This document shows, piece after piece, positions 47,048-59,082 of a DNA stretch of 64,000 nucleotides. The stretch's first letter is position 1; the number at the start of each line of letters is the position of its first letter. The notes beneath the pieces are model-generated. The model saw nothing but the letters and a program-made list of their open reading frames with translations. It was not told where the DNA came from and made no database searches. Source of the stretch: Ottelia alismoides (taxonomy: Eukaryota > Streptophyta > Magnoliopsida > Alismatales > Hydrocharitaceae); assembly GCA_037367405.1 (NCBI GenBank), contig JAZKJV010009775.1:372001-436000 (forward strand), given 5' to 3'. The translations under genes were made by a program, and so were the position numbers.

Positions 47048-47880
47048 ATGAAATTCTTGAACCCACTTAGTTGGCTCCTAGAGGTCAATCAGTTGACCAC
47101 GTTAAATTACTCGGACTGGATCCGTAATTTGGATCTTGTCCTTTCTACAGACCACATTTATTATGTGCTCTCTAAGGACGAGTACACAAACCCTACTACA
47201 ATGGAAGAAACCAAGTTCAATGAAAAATATAATGAAGATCTTACCTTGGCCCAGTGTTATATTTTGGGATCCTTATCTAATGTGCTTCAGAAGCAGCACG
47301 TGGATATGGACTCTTGATAGGATATAATGCATAATCTGAAAGAGATGTCCGATGATGTTAACCAAACCCAGCGTTATAATGTCACGAACGAACTTATTTG
47401 CTGCAAGATGCAGGAAGGGACTTCGGTATGATAACATATAATCAAAATGTTTGGTTACCTCTCGGAGCTGGAGACTCTTGGGGCTGAGATGGACACATAC
47501 ATGCAGTCTGACTTCATTTTGCTATCTCTCCTATGTCTTTTACCAATTATATGGTATCGTACCACAGGAATAAAATGAGATTATCTGACACTAAACTCAT
47601 GGCTTCATTAAAGTCTGTGGAAGACCTAACGAAGAAAGAGAATCCCTCTGGTAGTGCAATGGTTGTATAGCTCAAAGAGAAGCAAGGTTTGAAGCAAGGG
47701 TCTTAGAAGGGTCCAACCCAGAAGAAGAGGAAGAAGAGTCAATTTGTTGGCTCATCTTCTAATGCTTCCATAATGATGGCATCGAAGAAAACCAATGTCT
47801 GTCATCATTACAAGAAGCCATGGCACGGGAAGTGTAACTGCCTAGAGTACCTTAAATCTGTAGAGAAAGGTAAAGCCCCA
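47048..47880 (+). pseudogene. gag: Copia gag, broken
   Basis: This is the capsid protein of the Ty1/copia element. The first 89 codons are open ('TLNYSDWIRNLDLVLSTDHI…LAQCYILGSLSNVLQKQH'), the typical start of plant copia Gag (UBN2-like domain). A stop (TGA at 47315) and frameshifts follow; recognisable text continues as 'HNLKEMSDDVNQTQRYNVTNEL' and 'MFGYLSELETLGAEMDTYMQ'. The zinc knuckle is near 47800-47840 as 'CHHYKKPWHGKCNC', where the second Cys of CX2C is replaced by Tyr, so metal binding would be impaired. It is preceded by a Lys-rich stretch, as usual. Confidence 0.85.
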
Positions 47881-48720
47881 GTCGGTATAAATTCTAATTT
47901 CATCATTGAATTCAATTTTCTCATGGGACGAGAAGGTAGTTGGATCATCGATTATGGTGCTTCTATTCTTGTATGCAATTTGTTGCATCTATTTCAGGAA
48001 ACTAAGTATCTTGATGAAGAGGAGATAGTTTTCTGTATGGGATTTGATGCAACTATTACCGTAGTCGTTGTCAGGACCTGTAGACTATCATTATCTAGTG
48101 GGAGAGTCCCAGTACATAAAGAGTGTCTTTATGTTTCATATGTTAGAAGGAACTTATACTGTATCTAAGTTAGTTAGAAATGGATATTAATTTCTATTAT
48201 GTAATAAACTTGTCATAAGTCGTTATGATAAATATATTGTGGATGATGTTCTAACTTCTGGCTGACTCTATGAATTGTACATTGATGAATCTGTCAAGAA
48301 TTCTACTACCACTGATAAAAACCCTAAAAGAACCATAGAGGATGGAAATCATCCCAGCATGATTTGACATCAAAGGTTAGATCATTATTAATTGATAGGA
48401 TCAATAGATTGATAAAGGATGGATCCTTACATTTTCTATATGTCCAAACTTTGCCTACCTGTAAACTTTATATTTGAGGTAAAATGACTAAGACACCTTT
48501 TTGTAACAAGGTTACAAGATGAGAAGGTATTCTTGACCTAATACATATTGATGTATGCAACCCCTTCAGTACCACGACCTGAAATGGATATCGATATTAT
48601 TTGAAATTTATTATTGACCATTTGCGATACGGGTTATCTTCCTAATACGTTATAAATATGAAACCTTCGAAAAGTTCAAAGAGTCCATGGATTTTGTTGA
48701 GAACTAAAATGATAAGAAGA
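47881..48720 (+). pseudogene. pol: Copia protease and pre-integrase region, broken
   Basis: The protease site appears as 'WIIDYGASILVCN' at about 47940-47980; the family motif is D-T/S-G and here it is D-Y-G, so it is probably inactive. It is followed by 'SSGRVPVHKECLYVSYVRRNL', the usual segment after copia protease. The GAG-pre-integrase region is seen as 'IRHQRLDHY…INRLIKDGSL…CKLYI' in pieces to 48480, with several stops and shifts. Confidence 0.8.
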
Positions 48721-49500
48721 TTAAACAGATTTGATCTGACCGAGGTGGCAAGTGACTCTCCTCAACGAGAGAGGAATTGTCTCCAATCTTACTACTCCTG
48801 GAACTCCCCAACTTAATGGTGTTGATGAAATACATAATAGAACCATCATGGACATGGTCCATTCAATGATGAGTAAAGAATATTTACCACTTAGTTTCTG
48901 GGGATATACAGTAGAGACTACAATATGTATCCTAAACAAGATTCCTATCAAATCTGTACATAAAATTCCTCATTAGCTTTGGTATGGAACCAAACCCAAT
49001 GTTAGACACTTGAGGATTTTGGGTTTCTTGGTCCATGCGAAGAACATGGACGCAAGTAAGCTAGAATCTTGCACTTGAGAGTGCTACTTCATTGGGTATG
49101 TAAAGGATAGTATTGGATACCAACTTTACAACCCTGAGACTGTAATGATTTTTGTATCTCGAGATGTAAAATTTCTTGAGGATGACTTCCTTAAGAGTTA
49201 AGAAAAAAATGAAGTGAAGGAACTCATTGAATCCTCTGAGGATACTGAGCTTCCATAAGTAGAAACAGAAGAAGTAAATGAAGATGTAACACCATTATCT
49301 CTTCAAAGGAGTTCATGGGGTGGATGCACCACCTGATATATATATATATATATTCCATGTGTCAGGTGAAACTGACAATGATCCATCTTCATTTGATGAA
49401 GCACTCACAGATCATGGCATGGATAGATGGATGCTAGCAATAAGAGTGGTGTTGGACCCTAGAGGATCTACCTAGAGGGGTAAAACCCATTAGGTATAAA
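48721..49500 (+). pseudogene. pol: Copia integrase, broken
   Basis: Fragments of the integrase core are visible in different frames: 'IHIDVCNPFS' (first Asp) near 48545, the 'SDRGG' equivalent near 48735-48750, and 'NLTTPGTPQLNGVDEIHNRTIMDMVHSMM' with the catalytic-region Glu near 48790-48875. A segment like 'CYFIGYVKDSIGYQLYNPET' near 49083-49140 is the usual end of this domain. An (AT)n run at 49337-49354 and many stops follow. Integrase before reverse transcriptase is the diagnostic copia order. Confidence 0.8.
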
Positions 49501-50330
49501 TGGATCTTCAAGAGAAAAAAGGACCTGATGGTAAGGTAACGACTCATAGCCAAGGGCTACACACAGAGAGAAGGCATCGACTACGATGAGACATTCTGTC
49601 TTGTGGCTATGCTTAATTCCATCAGGGCACTTCTATTTATAGTTGCATATCTTGACTACGACATCTAGTAGATGGACATCAAGACAGCTTTCCTCAATGG
49701 GTATATTGAGGAGAATATATATGGAACAACCACGAGGATTTATAATCAAGGAAGACAAAGTATGCTAGCTGAAGAAATCCATCTATGGGCTCAAACAAGC
49801 TTCTCGTAGCTGGAACATCAGATTCGATGAAACCATAATGAGTTATGTTTTTGTTCAAAATCCTGATGAACCATGTGTGTACAAGAATCTTAGTTGGAGT
49901 GCCATTGTGTTCATCGTGTTTTACGTAGATGACATCCTTATCATTGGGAATGATATAGGGATGATGACCACTGTTAAAATTTGGCTATCTTATACATTCG
50001 AGATGAAAGACTTATATCTTGGGTTTGAAGCTGTTCAGAAATAGAGAAAAGGGGATTTGAGATTGTCACAACATGGATACATTAAGAAGATCTTGGAACA
50101 TTTCCATATGGAGAATTCCAAGAAAGACTTCCTTCCCTTAAGACATGGCATCCACCTATCTAAAGGGCCCTTAAGACATGGCATCCACCTATCTAAAGGG
50201 ATGACTCCTCAAAGTGTTGAGGATAAGAAATCCATGGTTGGATCCCCTATCATCAATTGTGGGAAGCCTAATGTATGCCATTATGTGCACAAGGCCATAT
50301 GTCTACCATAAAGTGGGAGTGGTAAATCAT
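49501..50330 (+). pseudogene. pol: Copia reverse transcriptase, broken
   Basis: Conserved blocks are 'LIAKGYTQREGIDYDETF' (49540), 'MDIKTAFLNGYIEENIYG' (49674), 'SIYGLKQASRSWN' (49781) and the catalytic 'FYVDDILIIGND' inside an open piece (49838-50044). The YVDD motif is intact although stops flank it. A perfect 33 bp tandem duplication (50135-50200) repeats 11 residues 'HGIHLSKGPLR' in frame. Confidence 0.88.
50135..50200 (+). repeat. 33 bp tandem duplication in copia RT
   Basis: Two exact adjacent copies, 50135-50167 and 50168-50200, each starting CCCTTAAGACATGG. Their identity suggests a young slippage or unequal-repair event. Confidence 0.9.
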
Positions 50331-50824
50331 TATCAATACCGCTATGGAGAGAAACACTAGAATGCAGTGAAGAACATCATTAAATATCTCAGATGGATGC
50401 ATGATTACATCTTGGTTTATGGAGATGGTGATCTCCAAGTCTTAGGATACACAGATTCCAGCTTTCAATATGATATTGATGACCGGAAGTCAAAATCAGG
50501 GTTTGTGTCCCTATTCAATAGTGGTGCTGTGAGATGGAGAAGCAAGAAGTAGGACACTACAACCATTTCAACAATAAAAGCCAAATACATGACCACATCG
50601 GATGGTGCAAAGGAGGCGGTGTGGTTACCCAAGTTCATCCTGAAACTTGGCGTAGTATCATCTGATACTCCCATCTCACTACTCGATGATAACACGGGAG
50701 CCATAGCTCAGGTAAAGGATCCCATATGGCATCAAAAGAGAGAGCATGTGGAAAGGATATACCACATCATTCAGGAGATTCAAAAGCATGGTGACATCAT
50801 CACTTCGAAGGGGACCTCTGCCGA
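50331..50824 (+). pseudogene. pol: Copia RNase H, truncated by an LTR insertion
   Basis: RNase H blocks are 'LGYTDSSFQYDIDDRKSKSG', 'KAKYMTTSDGAKEAVWL' and 'LLDDNTGAIAQVKDPIWHQK'. The residue that is Glu in the usual T-E-A-E-Y block is Lys here. The frame is open in 50589-50882, but the copia match ends at 50824 in 'TSKGTSAD', where an Athila-type LTR begins. The copia 3' LTR is therefore missing. Confidence 0.85.
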
Positions 50825-53800
50825 TGATGAGTCTGCACTTCATCATCTTTGTTCATTTATTTTATCTCAAAATCCCTTATAAAACACATGTATATATATA
50901 TATATATCCATAAATCCATTTTCTTACTAACAAACATCCTTGTGTAAATATTGTATATTTATTACTATTTGAACCTAAAATAAATAAATAGAGAAATAAA
51001 TGAAAAATAAAGAAAATACAAGACTGTATATATGTAATAGGTACATGTTGAATCAAACCCCGAGAGAAGGTCAAAACTTGACTTGATCGACAAGGAAAAA
51101 GTAGGGGGAGATAAGGTTAAAAACACCAAAAATCCCGGAAAATACACGTGCCACTTGTAATTATGCATCACATGTAGATTATTGTCAATAAGACACAATT
51201 CTTTCATTATTCAATGCCAAATTCTTTGTAAATAAAAACTATTTCATCTTAAAGATCGTACATAAAATTCTTTTGTAAAATAATAAAAATAATTGCAATA
51301 AAATCTATATATTTTGTAATTAACATCATTCTCCAAAAGCCACAAAAATGCAAATTTCCAAAATCAATATTTCCTCCACATGAACTTCAAATTAATCAAA
51401 CTCACTTTCATTGTACTCCAAATTAAATTATCTTTAAAATGGATGTGATTTCATAAAATTCCGAGCTAAGGTATTAAGTGTGGCCAATTAGGGTATTATT
51501 GTATATTATACCTATATATAATGTGAATATTATTTAATTACTTATTTTCTTGTGCATATTTATAAATATTGTATTTTTAACTAATTGTAAATATTATACT
51601 TAAATCATGTAAAATATAAATAAAATTATAAAATAAAAAATCAATAAAAATAAAATCATGTAAATAATTTATATGTACCACGATTTATATATTGTACTTA
51701 TATATAATTATTCAATCTAGTAAATAAATTCGAAAAATAAAATAAAAATACCATTAAAACCCTTGTAAAATGTTGTAAATAAATAATATATATATATATA
51801 TATTTGAATTAAATAATTAATTAAAATTGAGTAACTGTGTATATAGGTATATATGCATGTAATTAATACCATTGTATTTATTTTTAACCCATTTAAATAT
51901 ATTATTTAATTAACTAAAAATAACTAAAATTAATTTCAAATTATTCTTAGCATTTTCTATTTACATTAAGCAATTAAATAAATTCATTTTCTATTTTTAT
52001 TGACTTATTTTACATTTATTCACTATTTTTTGTTATTCCTATTTTGTCTGCATCTGTGACACGCCCTGATTGGCCAAACCCGAGTCTGTTGACTAGGGTG
52101 AACTCCTCATCTGCGCCCCTTTTTCTCCGCTAACCTCGTTCCACCGTTACTTCATCCAATTTTCCCATGTGCTCTAATCCATAACTCGTCCTGTTCCCTT
52201 CTCCGATTCTTTCACCTTTTCGAATCTCATACACACCATCACCTCAGATCCACCCAGAACACCTTTGATCTCGCCTCTTTTCAGAATTCAAACTCGCCTG
52301 AACCAACCCTATAAATATCCACCCTTCCACTCCACCGAGTTTTTGATCTATATTTTGGCCACTTTCTTCCTCGAGATCGAGCTCTAGTGAGAGGCGAAGG
52401 TGGAAACTCCCTTCTCTCGCGATCAAGAGAGAAAGGAATGTAGCTGGAGGCGTGATCCTTACTGGTAAAGACTTCCCAGCGGAGCACCGCCACAGACAGT
52501 TTCTAGGTCAATCAGCGACCCATCAAGGCTTAGTTGTAGGTGATTTAGTTTCGCATTTCTTTCCTTATTATAGATTTAGGTTTAATTCCATGTGATTGCG
52601 TTTAGTTTGTTTGATTTTCCAACAATAGTATATATCAGAGCATTAGGCTCTCATCCTTGTTCTAATCTGATCCTTAATCAAATCGACTCAAGTTTCGCCT
52701 CAGTCGATGCCTCCTATTTCTTCATATTCCTTACGCCATCTGATCACTGGTTCGATCCTTGGATTGGATCGATTTGATTAGGATCGAATCTCCCATTCTG
52801 CAGATCCTGAACAATCTCATTTTGCCACTCTACTTTCATTGTTTTAATGCAATAACTCCTGCCGGACTTCCGCTTCCGAGCATAGTTTCCTTTGCAAGTC
52901 TCATGAGCCTCAGATTTGCGTGATTTGTGCATCATCGAGTTTCATCGGAGATACTTGGAGCCGTCAGGTTTACATTCATTAGATCCAAATTTGGCCGACC
53001 ACTTACATATCTGAGGAGTCCTGATGGAGAGGAATCACTTGGGCTACCTTCTAAGCATGATTTGAAGTAGATTAGTTGAGAGACGACACAGATTCAGCCT
53101 GATCAAGTTTGCAAGAGCTCGCATTCATCCTAGTTCGTCCGGATCACCTCAGGGTCATTAGATTAAGAACACCTCCTCCAGATTTGATCTGGATCGTCGA
53201 TAAACCCCCCCAAAAGCTGACAGTGGATTCAAGCGTCAAGATCTGGTCTTCACCCTTCACTCAATATTCATTTGTAGTTGTCAGATCAGACTCCCTGTGC
53301 ATCTGAACCGTTCAAGTGGCTATATCACTTAAAGGGTAAATTTGCACCCTTACCCTCTATCCTTCTTTTATTCGCAAATAAGTCCATGTGTGGACACATG
53401 TCGTTTTGAGATAAATTGAGCCATTGCATGTATGCCCTCTTTCTTTATTTCATTTAAATTATAGTCCTTGTCTGAATTGCGATACATATTTTATTGGAGA
53501 ATTTGCATATATAGCCATGTAATGTTTTTATTTGTTATCATTAGGCCTAAAACATAAAATAATTGTATATTAGTCCTTGTGAACCTACATTTAAATGGCA
53601 TATTTAAAATCAAATAAAAAATATCAAAATGAGTCTAAAAAATCCACAAAAGTTCATATCATTTCCTATTGCATTCATCTTTAATGCACAATTTTTATTT
53701 CATATTTTCATTATTTTTATTATTTATTGAAATTCAAAAATCTCATAAAAATATCTTATTTATATTAAACATTCAATAAAATATATAAAAATAATTCAAA

Positions 53801-54616
53801 AAATTCTAAGCAATTCTTATGTGTTTATTTTTTTTATTTTAATTTCTGTCAATTTTCATCTTTGTATTCCTCATAAAACCCATAAAAAGCATTAAAGTCT
53901 TAAAAACATTAAATTCAATTAAAATAACAAATAATAAAATGTCTCTCTAGAAAATATAAAATATATCTTTTAATATTTATATATTTCATCCATTTTATCT
54001 TCATTTATTTTTTTTTAAAAATCCAAAAACATTCAGTTTATGCCCTATTTACTTTACTCACTATTTTTCAATTATTTAAAATTTAAAAAATTGGAGAAGT
54101 CTAGAAAACTCACAAAAAAATCAGAAAAGTTAAAAAATCTAAAAATAATTTTAGTCCAATTTTCTATGTATATTTGCTAAAATTAAAAATTAAAAAAGAG
54201 TGCATTGTCTTATTTTTTATTTTCTTTTAATATTAGATTGTTTTAAAATTAGAAAAAAATTTCTTTTTGCAAAATAACAAATAAAAAAAATAAAATCCAG
54301 AAAACCAAATAAAAATTATAAAATTAAAATTCCATAAAAAATAAAAGATTCAAAAACTCAAAACCAAGGATAGTGTACAAAGAATTGCTTTCATTCTTTC
54401 ATCGACTATTCATTGTATAAAATAACCCTCGGGATTTCTGTAGCCTCCCTGAGTTCGATCTTGTTACCTATACAGGTAAATTAAATAACAAATTCTATTC
54501 CTGCATTTTTGTATTTATTTTTGCTTGAGAATTAATAATTTTTTTTGATTCTTCTTTGGGATGCGATGACATTTGTGGATAATTCATCCAAATAAAAACC
54601 TAGAAAAATCGTGTCA
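50825..54616 (+). mobile_element. Athila-type LTR (3792 bp), plus strand
   Basis: It starts TGATGAGTCTGCACTTCATCA-like, the family palindromic tip, and ends ATCGTGTCA. Order: AT-rich 5' part (with 'cgagctaa..gtggccaattagggtattattgtatatta' at 51465), GC-richer core 52080-53330 with TATAAATA at 52310, a long AT-rich 3' part, and a 'cctgagttcgatcttg' box at 54449. A degenerate tRNA-Asp primer site follows, so this is a 5' LTR. Confidence 0.8.
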
Positions 54617-54622
54617 AAAAAA

Positions 54623-54640
54623 TTGTGTCATTACCGGGGA
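54623..54640 (+). promoter_or_regulatory. Primer-binding site, degenerate tRNA-Asp type
   Basis: TTGTGTCATTACCGGGGA matches the site at 26835-26852 at 11 to 12 of 18 positions, with the last seven bases identical; the differences are mostly transitions. It is followed by GGC, as at 26853-26855. Confidence 0.6.
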
Positions 54641-55689
54641 GGCACGACGAGGGTAGTTAAGGTTTCTCTTTTGACCTACGATTCTTGGATTTTATATACT
54701 TATTTCTCTTCTTTTATTTTTTGTCTATATTTTTATTCATTTATTTTATTGTTCATGTTTACTGTATTCATTCCATTATTTTTGCTGATATTTATATAAT
54801 TGTGTCTCTTACACATTCTTTTGTTCCTCTTTCATGCGAGGGACCGATGAGCGAGGGCGACATTCTTAGGAGCGTCGGCACAACTAAGCGAAGCGGAGGT
54901 GGCTTGATTCTCCACTGAGCTACCAAGCGTAAGAAGAGGAGAAGAATATTTTGGAGCAGACCATCATTTGGAGCATAGATAGATAGATAGATTTATTTTA
55001 GCATTTTAGTCACTCAAAAAAGTCTTGTAAAAAGGACATTATATACCTTGTTTGCGGGGTCTTTACAACAAGTGCCAGTCCACTTGGGAGACCTCATCAA
55101 TTTTGTTTTCATCGCTTTATTTTTCTTTGTTTTCACATGGTTTTATGTGCTTGAGACCTTAGTGATTGCTTTATTACCATGTTTGAGCCAGATAATTAAT
55201 TTGGTTCAAAGCCCTAAACAAGAAGTTTTGTACCTATAGAGTAGAGCGTATTTTGAATTTTGTCAAATTTAACGGGTTCTTTCATGCTAATAGAAGTTTT
55301 TGCTAGGATGGTTCACATGCATCATTTAGATTAGTTTTATTTCTATATTTAAATTCTGCATGGATCATCCTGCATGTAGAGTGATGGCGACAAGGTATGC
55401 ATCTCTAACTCCTACATGCATCATTGTATTTAATCGCACATTGGCATTTCCGATTTCCTCCATTGTTTTCACTCACATATTTTAAAAAGGAAATTGGACA
55501 TTCGATAGGTGATTTATTACAAAAATATTCAATATGAGTGGGAAATTTGCCTATTCTCCATTGCTCCTTGAGTTTGACCCCACTATACCTGTCCACTATA
55601 CATTTCATTATAGGATATAAAAAATTTTGACCCCTTGCTTGGTTGATTTATTTCTTGTGTAGGTTAATTGTTGAATTAAAGCGGTTATT
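54641..55689 (+). mobile_element. Leader of the Athila-type element, truncated
   Basis: It starts like the leader of the complete element ('tgcgaggg..ccg' at 54835). Otherwise it is non-coding, with a short (ATAG)n at 54976-54992. It never reaches gag: near 55689 it joins a minus-strand copia LTR fragment. The rest of this element is absent from the window. Confidence 0.55.
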
Positions 55690-55830
55690 GAGAGATGGTC
55701 ACATCGACTGAGTCCTCACCTTATGAGGCTCATTTTAGATCCCTCGATTCTCCCAATCGTCACCTATTAAGGAGCGAATTACAATAACTTTTATTGTATA
55801 ATGGCTCGCCATGGGCTCACATGTCCAACA
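55690..55830 (-). mobile_element. Copia LTR start fragment, minus strand
   Basis: On the minus strand it begins TGTTGGACATGTGAGCCC at 55830 and matches the first part of the solo LTR at 43989. Only about 140 bp remain. It is the 3' LTR of the minus copia remnant that follows. Confidence 0.75.
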
Positions 55831-55845
55831 ATCTCCCACTATCCC
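55831..55845 (-). promoter_or_regulatory. Copia polypurine tract
   Basis: GGGATAGTGGGAGAT on the minus strand, directly before the LTR start, as expected for a plant copia element. Confidence 0.7.
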
Positions 55846-58800
55846 AAAGAGCCATTAATGGACTAGTCTTTAAACCCACACTCATACGCTATTCATAAGC
55901 TATTTCGATAAATAGCGTGGTCAACCGACTAGTCATTCTGTCCCGATATACTATGCCAAGTCCATTTACAGACTTGAATATCTTCCAGCAACAAAGCTCA
56001 CATCCAATGCGAGTGTTTTATCTTATGCAACTCATACTCAATCTTGTTAAAATAGCCATAATACCTTTGACACTACAACTCAATAATTACTATTACCGGT
56101 AAGGGATTTCTATTATCCTTATCAGAATACCCTTATGCTTGGATATCTCTCTCTCTCCCCTTAGATTAGGACATAGTCTTAAATCTTGTAAGGTATTTGT
56201 AGGTAAAACGTTTAGCTCACTATCTACAAAGTATTAAGTTCTTAAAGATAAGACTGTGAGATCACTATCTCTAAAGTCTTATCTTTTTTAAGATGTTTAT
56301 TATTACGATAATTTAATGTTTTATCTCCATATTGGTAACAATCTACCACTCTCACTGCATGGCAAACATATGGGTTACACAGGGCTTCTTATAGCTGATG
56401 CACAAAGGGCATGTAGCTTTAGCATTCACATCCTCAACAATCTAAGGAGTTATCCCTTTATATATGTCAGTCTTATGGTAATAAATCCATCCTTGGAACT
56501 TCGTAAATAGAAACTTTCCAAATTGTACCCTTCATATGACTATCCCAATTTCCTCTTCTCTTTAACTCTGAACATCTTTAGAAGTAAGATTGGAGAGGCA
56601 TCTAGGTTATATGACAATCAGATTATAAAACACTTGTCATTATCCTTTATCATTTCAAATGATATGATTTTATCTACATTTAACATGATGAACACTATAG
56701 CACTCACGCTAGGCTTCACATGGTTCATCATGATTCTGTCTGGAGTCGTAACCTTTACAATTTCATCAAATCTGAATTTCCAACTATGAGAAGTTTATTT
56801 GAATCCATAGATGGAGTACTCTAGCTTACACACCTTGCATTCCTCAACTATGAAGCATTGGGACTACTTCATATGAATTGCCGAGGTATTCATCGAGGAA
56901 TGAAATCTTGAATTCCATCTTCAAAGTTATAATCAAGTTGTGTAGCTATCGTTATAAATATTCTGATGGGTATGAGCATGGTCATTAGAGAGCAAATCTC
57001 ATCGCGAGCGATGTCTTCTCTCTATGTCTAGATCTTGGCTATGAGTCATGCTTTGAAGGTCTCTACTTTATCATTAGGTTAGCCATTTCTTTTTAAGATC
57101 TATTTATACCGAATGGGCTTGACCCTTATAGATGGATCCTCGAGGGTCCATACACAACACTTGTGTATGAAGTATACTTCATACTTTATTGCTAACATCC
57201 ATGTTTCCATGTTATGATCTTCAGAATCTTTACCATATGAAGTCGGATTATTGTTAGACTTTTTGACACATGGAATCTATAACATATAGGTGCTCTTACC
57301 AATGTTAAACTGAATTGGAGAGGTATGTATGTCTCATCTTTAATTGTCCCATTAGTTTTTTTAGGAACCATGTTATCCTTCTAGGATTCGATGAGTCTCT
57401 TTACTTCATTCTTATCTTTATTCTTAAGGAAGTCCTAATCTAAGAATCATATCTTTAGATATGAAATCTTTAAGAAACTCAGGGTCATAAAGTAGGTACC
57501 CTATACTATCCTTCATATATAGATAATGAAGTAGCATTCTCTTGTGCGAGATTCTAGCTTACTTGCATTCATGTTCCTGTCATGGATCAAGCAACCCTAA
57601 ATACTCAAGTGTCTAACACTAAGCTTGGTTCCAAACCATAGCTCACAAGGAGTTTGGGTTTAGATTTGCTTGGAATCTTATTTAAGGATATACATTGCGG
57701 ACTCTACTGCATATACCTGAAAACTAAGAGGTAATTGTGATAAGATTCATCATTGATCAAATAGTGTCACACATGATTCAATTTTATCTCCCTACGACTC
57801 CACTGAGATGAGGTGTATAAGGAGGAGTGATATAGGAACAATATTCCTTTCTCTATAAGGTATTCTTCTAAATTCATCTGATAGGTACTTGATACCTCGA
57901 TCAGAACAAATTCTTTTATCTTCCTTCTAACTTTCGTTATCAACCAAATTATGAAATCTTCGAACATTTTAAAGGTTTCAAATGGATAAGGAAGAAATCT
58001 CATACTACAAATAATCATCAATGGATATCACATATCATTAATCTTTATGGCATAGATGCTCCACATACATCAATATGTTTGAGGTCTTGAATGCCTCTGC
58101 ATCTTACACCATTCTCATAGAAGGGTGTATTGGATATTTTACTTTTAATATAGTATTAATAATATGTAATTTTTAAACTTTCAGACAGTCTGAAGTTCTA
58201 TCTCTTATTAGTCTATTGATCTCATCAAAAGACTTATGGACTAGTATTGATGCCATATCATTATCAAATTATCTTCATCCTCCTTTTTATCTTTTAAGAG
58301 TTAATTTCAGTAGTAGAAATGTCAATGACCCACTCCTTAACATTCTAATTTTATAGAGTTATCTAGATGTTAGATTACCATATGAAATATATCCATCAGA
58401 ACTCTTTATGATGGATCTAACTCAAAATGTATGTCTAATTCTAATAAGATTAGAAATAAACAATGAATATATTCTAATATCTAGGTCATAGAGACATCTC
58501 TTAGACTAAGGGCTCCTCCACTGGAAATAAGTTGTCTAGATATCCAGTGGAGACCAATGTAACAATTGCATCAACTCCAATGAAGATTACTATAAACCTT
58601 AGGATGAAGTTTTCTAGTCTTTTAAAATATGTGCAACTGATTGCAATTTTTAGTAGAAGAATGCGATACAATTATCATACTTTATTCTTATCTAATAAGT
58701 CGATTTCAGTGATGATATGTCCATGTAGAATATGTCGATGCACTATTTGAGTCCTTCTAAGGATTCTATATAGTTTGGATAGTCATACTATCCATTTACC

Positions 58801-59082
58801 AGCTTCTTGCAGTATTGACATTCATCAACTCTTTAGATGTCATTTATGTGGAAGTCATGGAAGTACACGCAACTCTTTGACTCTCCTTCTTATATGGGTC
58901 GGACCTATGCTTTCACTACGCTTCCTTGATATGTAAACAACCATTGCATAAGATAAATGATCTCTTAAATTGAACATGTCCTCAAGGGACTTCAACAACA
59001 TTTATACTTACTTCATCCCTGAAAACTAGAATCTTGCCAGGGTCTAAATATATCCTCATGGAGTGCTAGAATAAATTGTTGT
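55846..59082 (-). pseudogene. Copia gag-pol remnant, minus strand, heavily decayed
   Basis: Read on the minus strand from 59082: a CX2C remnant 'CQYCKK' near 58825, then protease/pre-integrase debris. The integrase core follows at 57767-58021 ('FKMFEDFIIWLITKVRRKIKEF…YLIEKGI'), then the segment equivalent to 'YIYEGYYRVPTL' near 57500. Reverse transcriptase is at about 57060-56560, with 'SLYREDIARDEICS'-like and 'KLEYSIYGFK' blocks. The catalytic YVDD has become 'LNVDKI', so it is dead. RNase H debris runs to 55846. Stops occur throughout. It is related to the plus-strand copia at 47048-50824 and more decayed. Confidence 0.78.

Noticed and set aside
49337..49354. (AT)n run, with others at 50889 and 51788
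   Set aside because: Ordinary microsatellites in AT-rich sequence.
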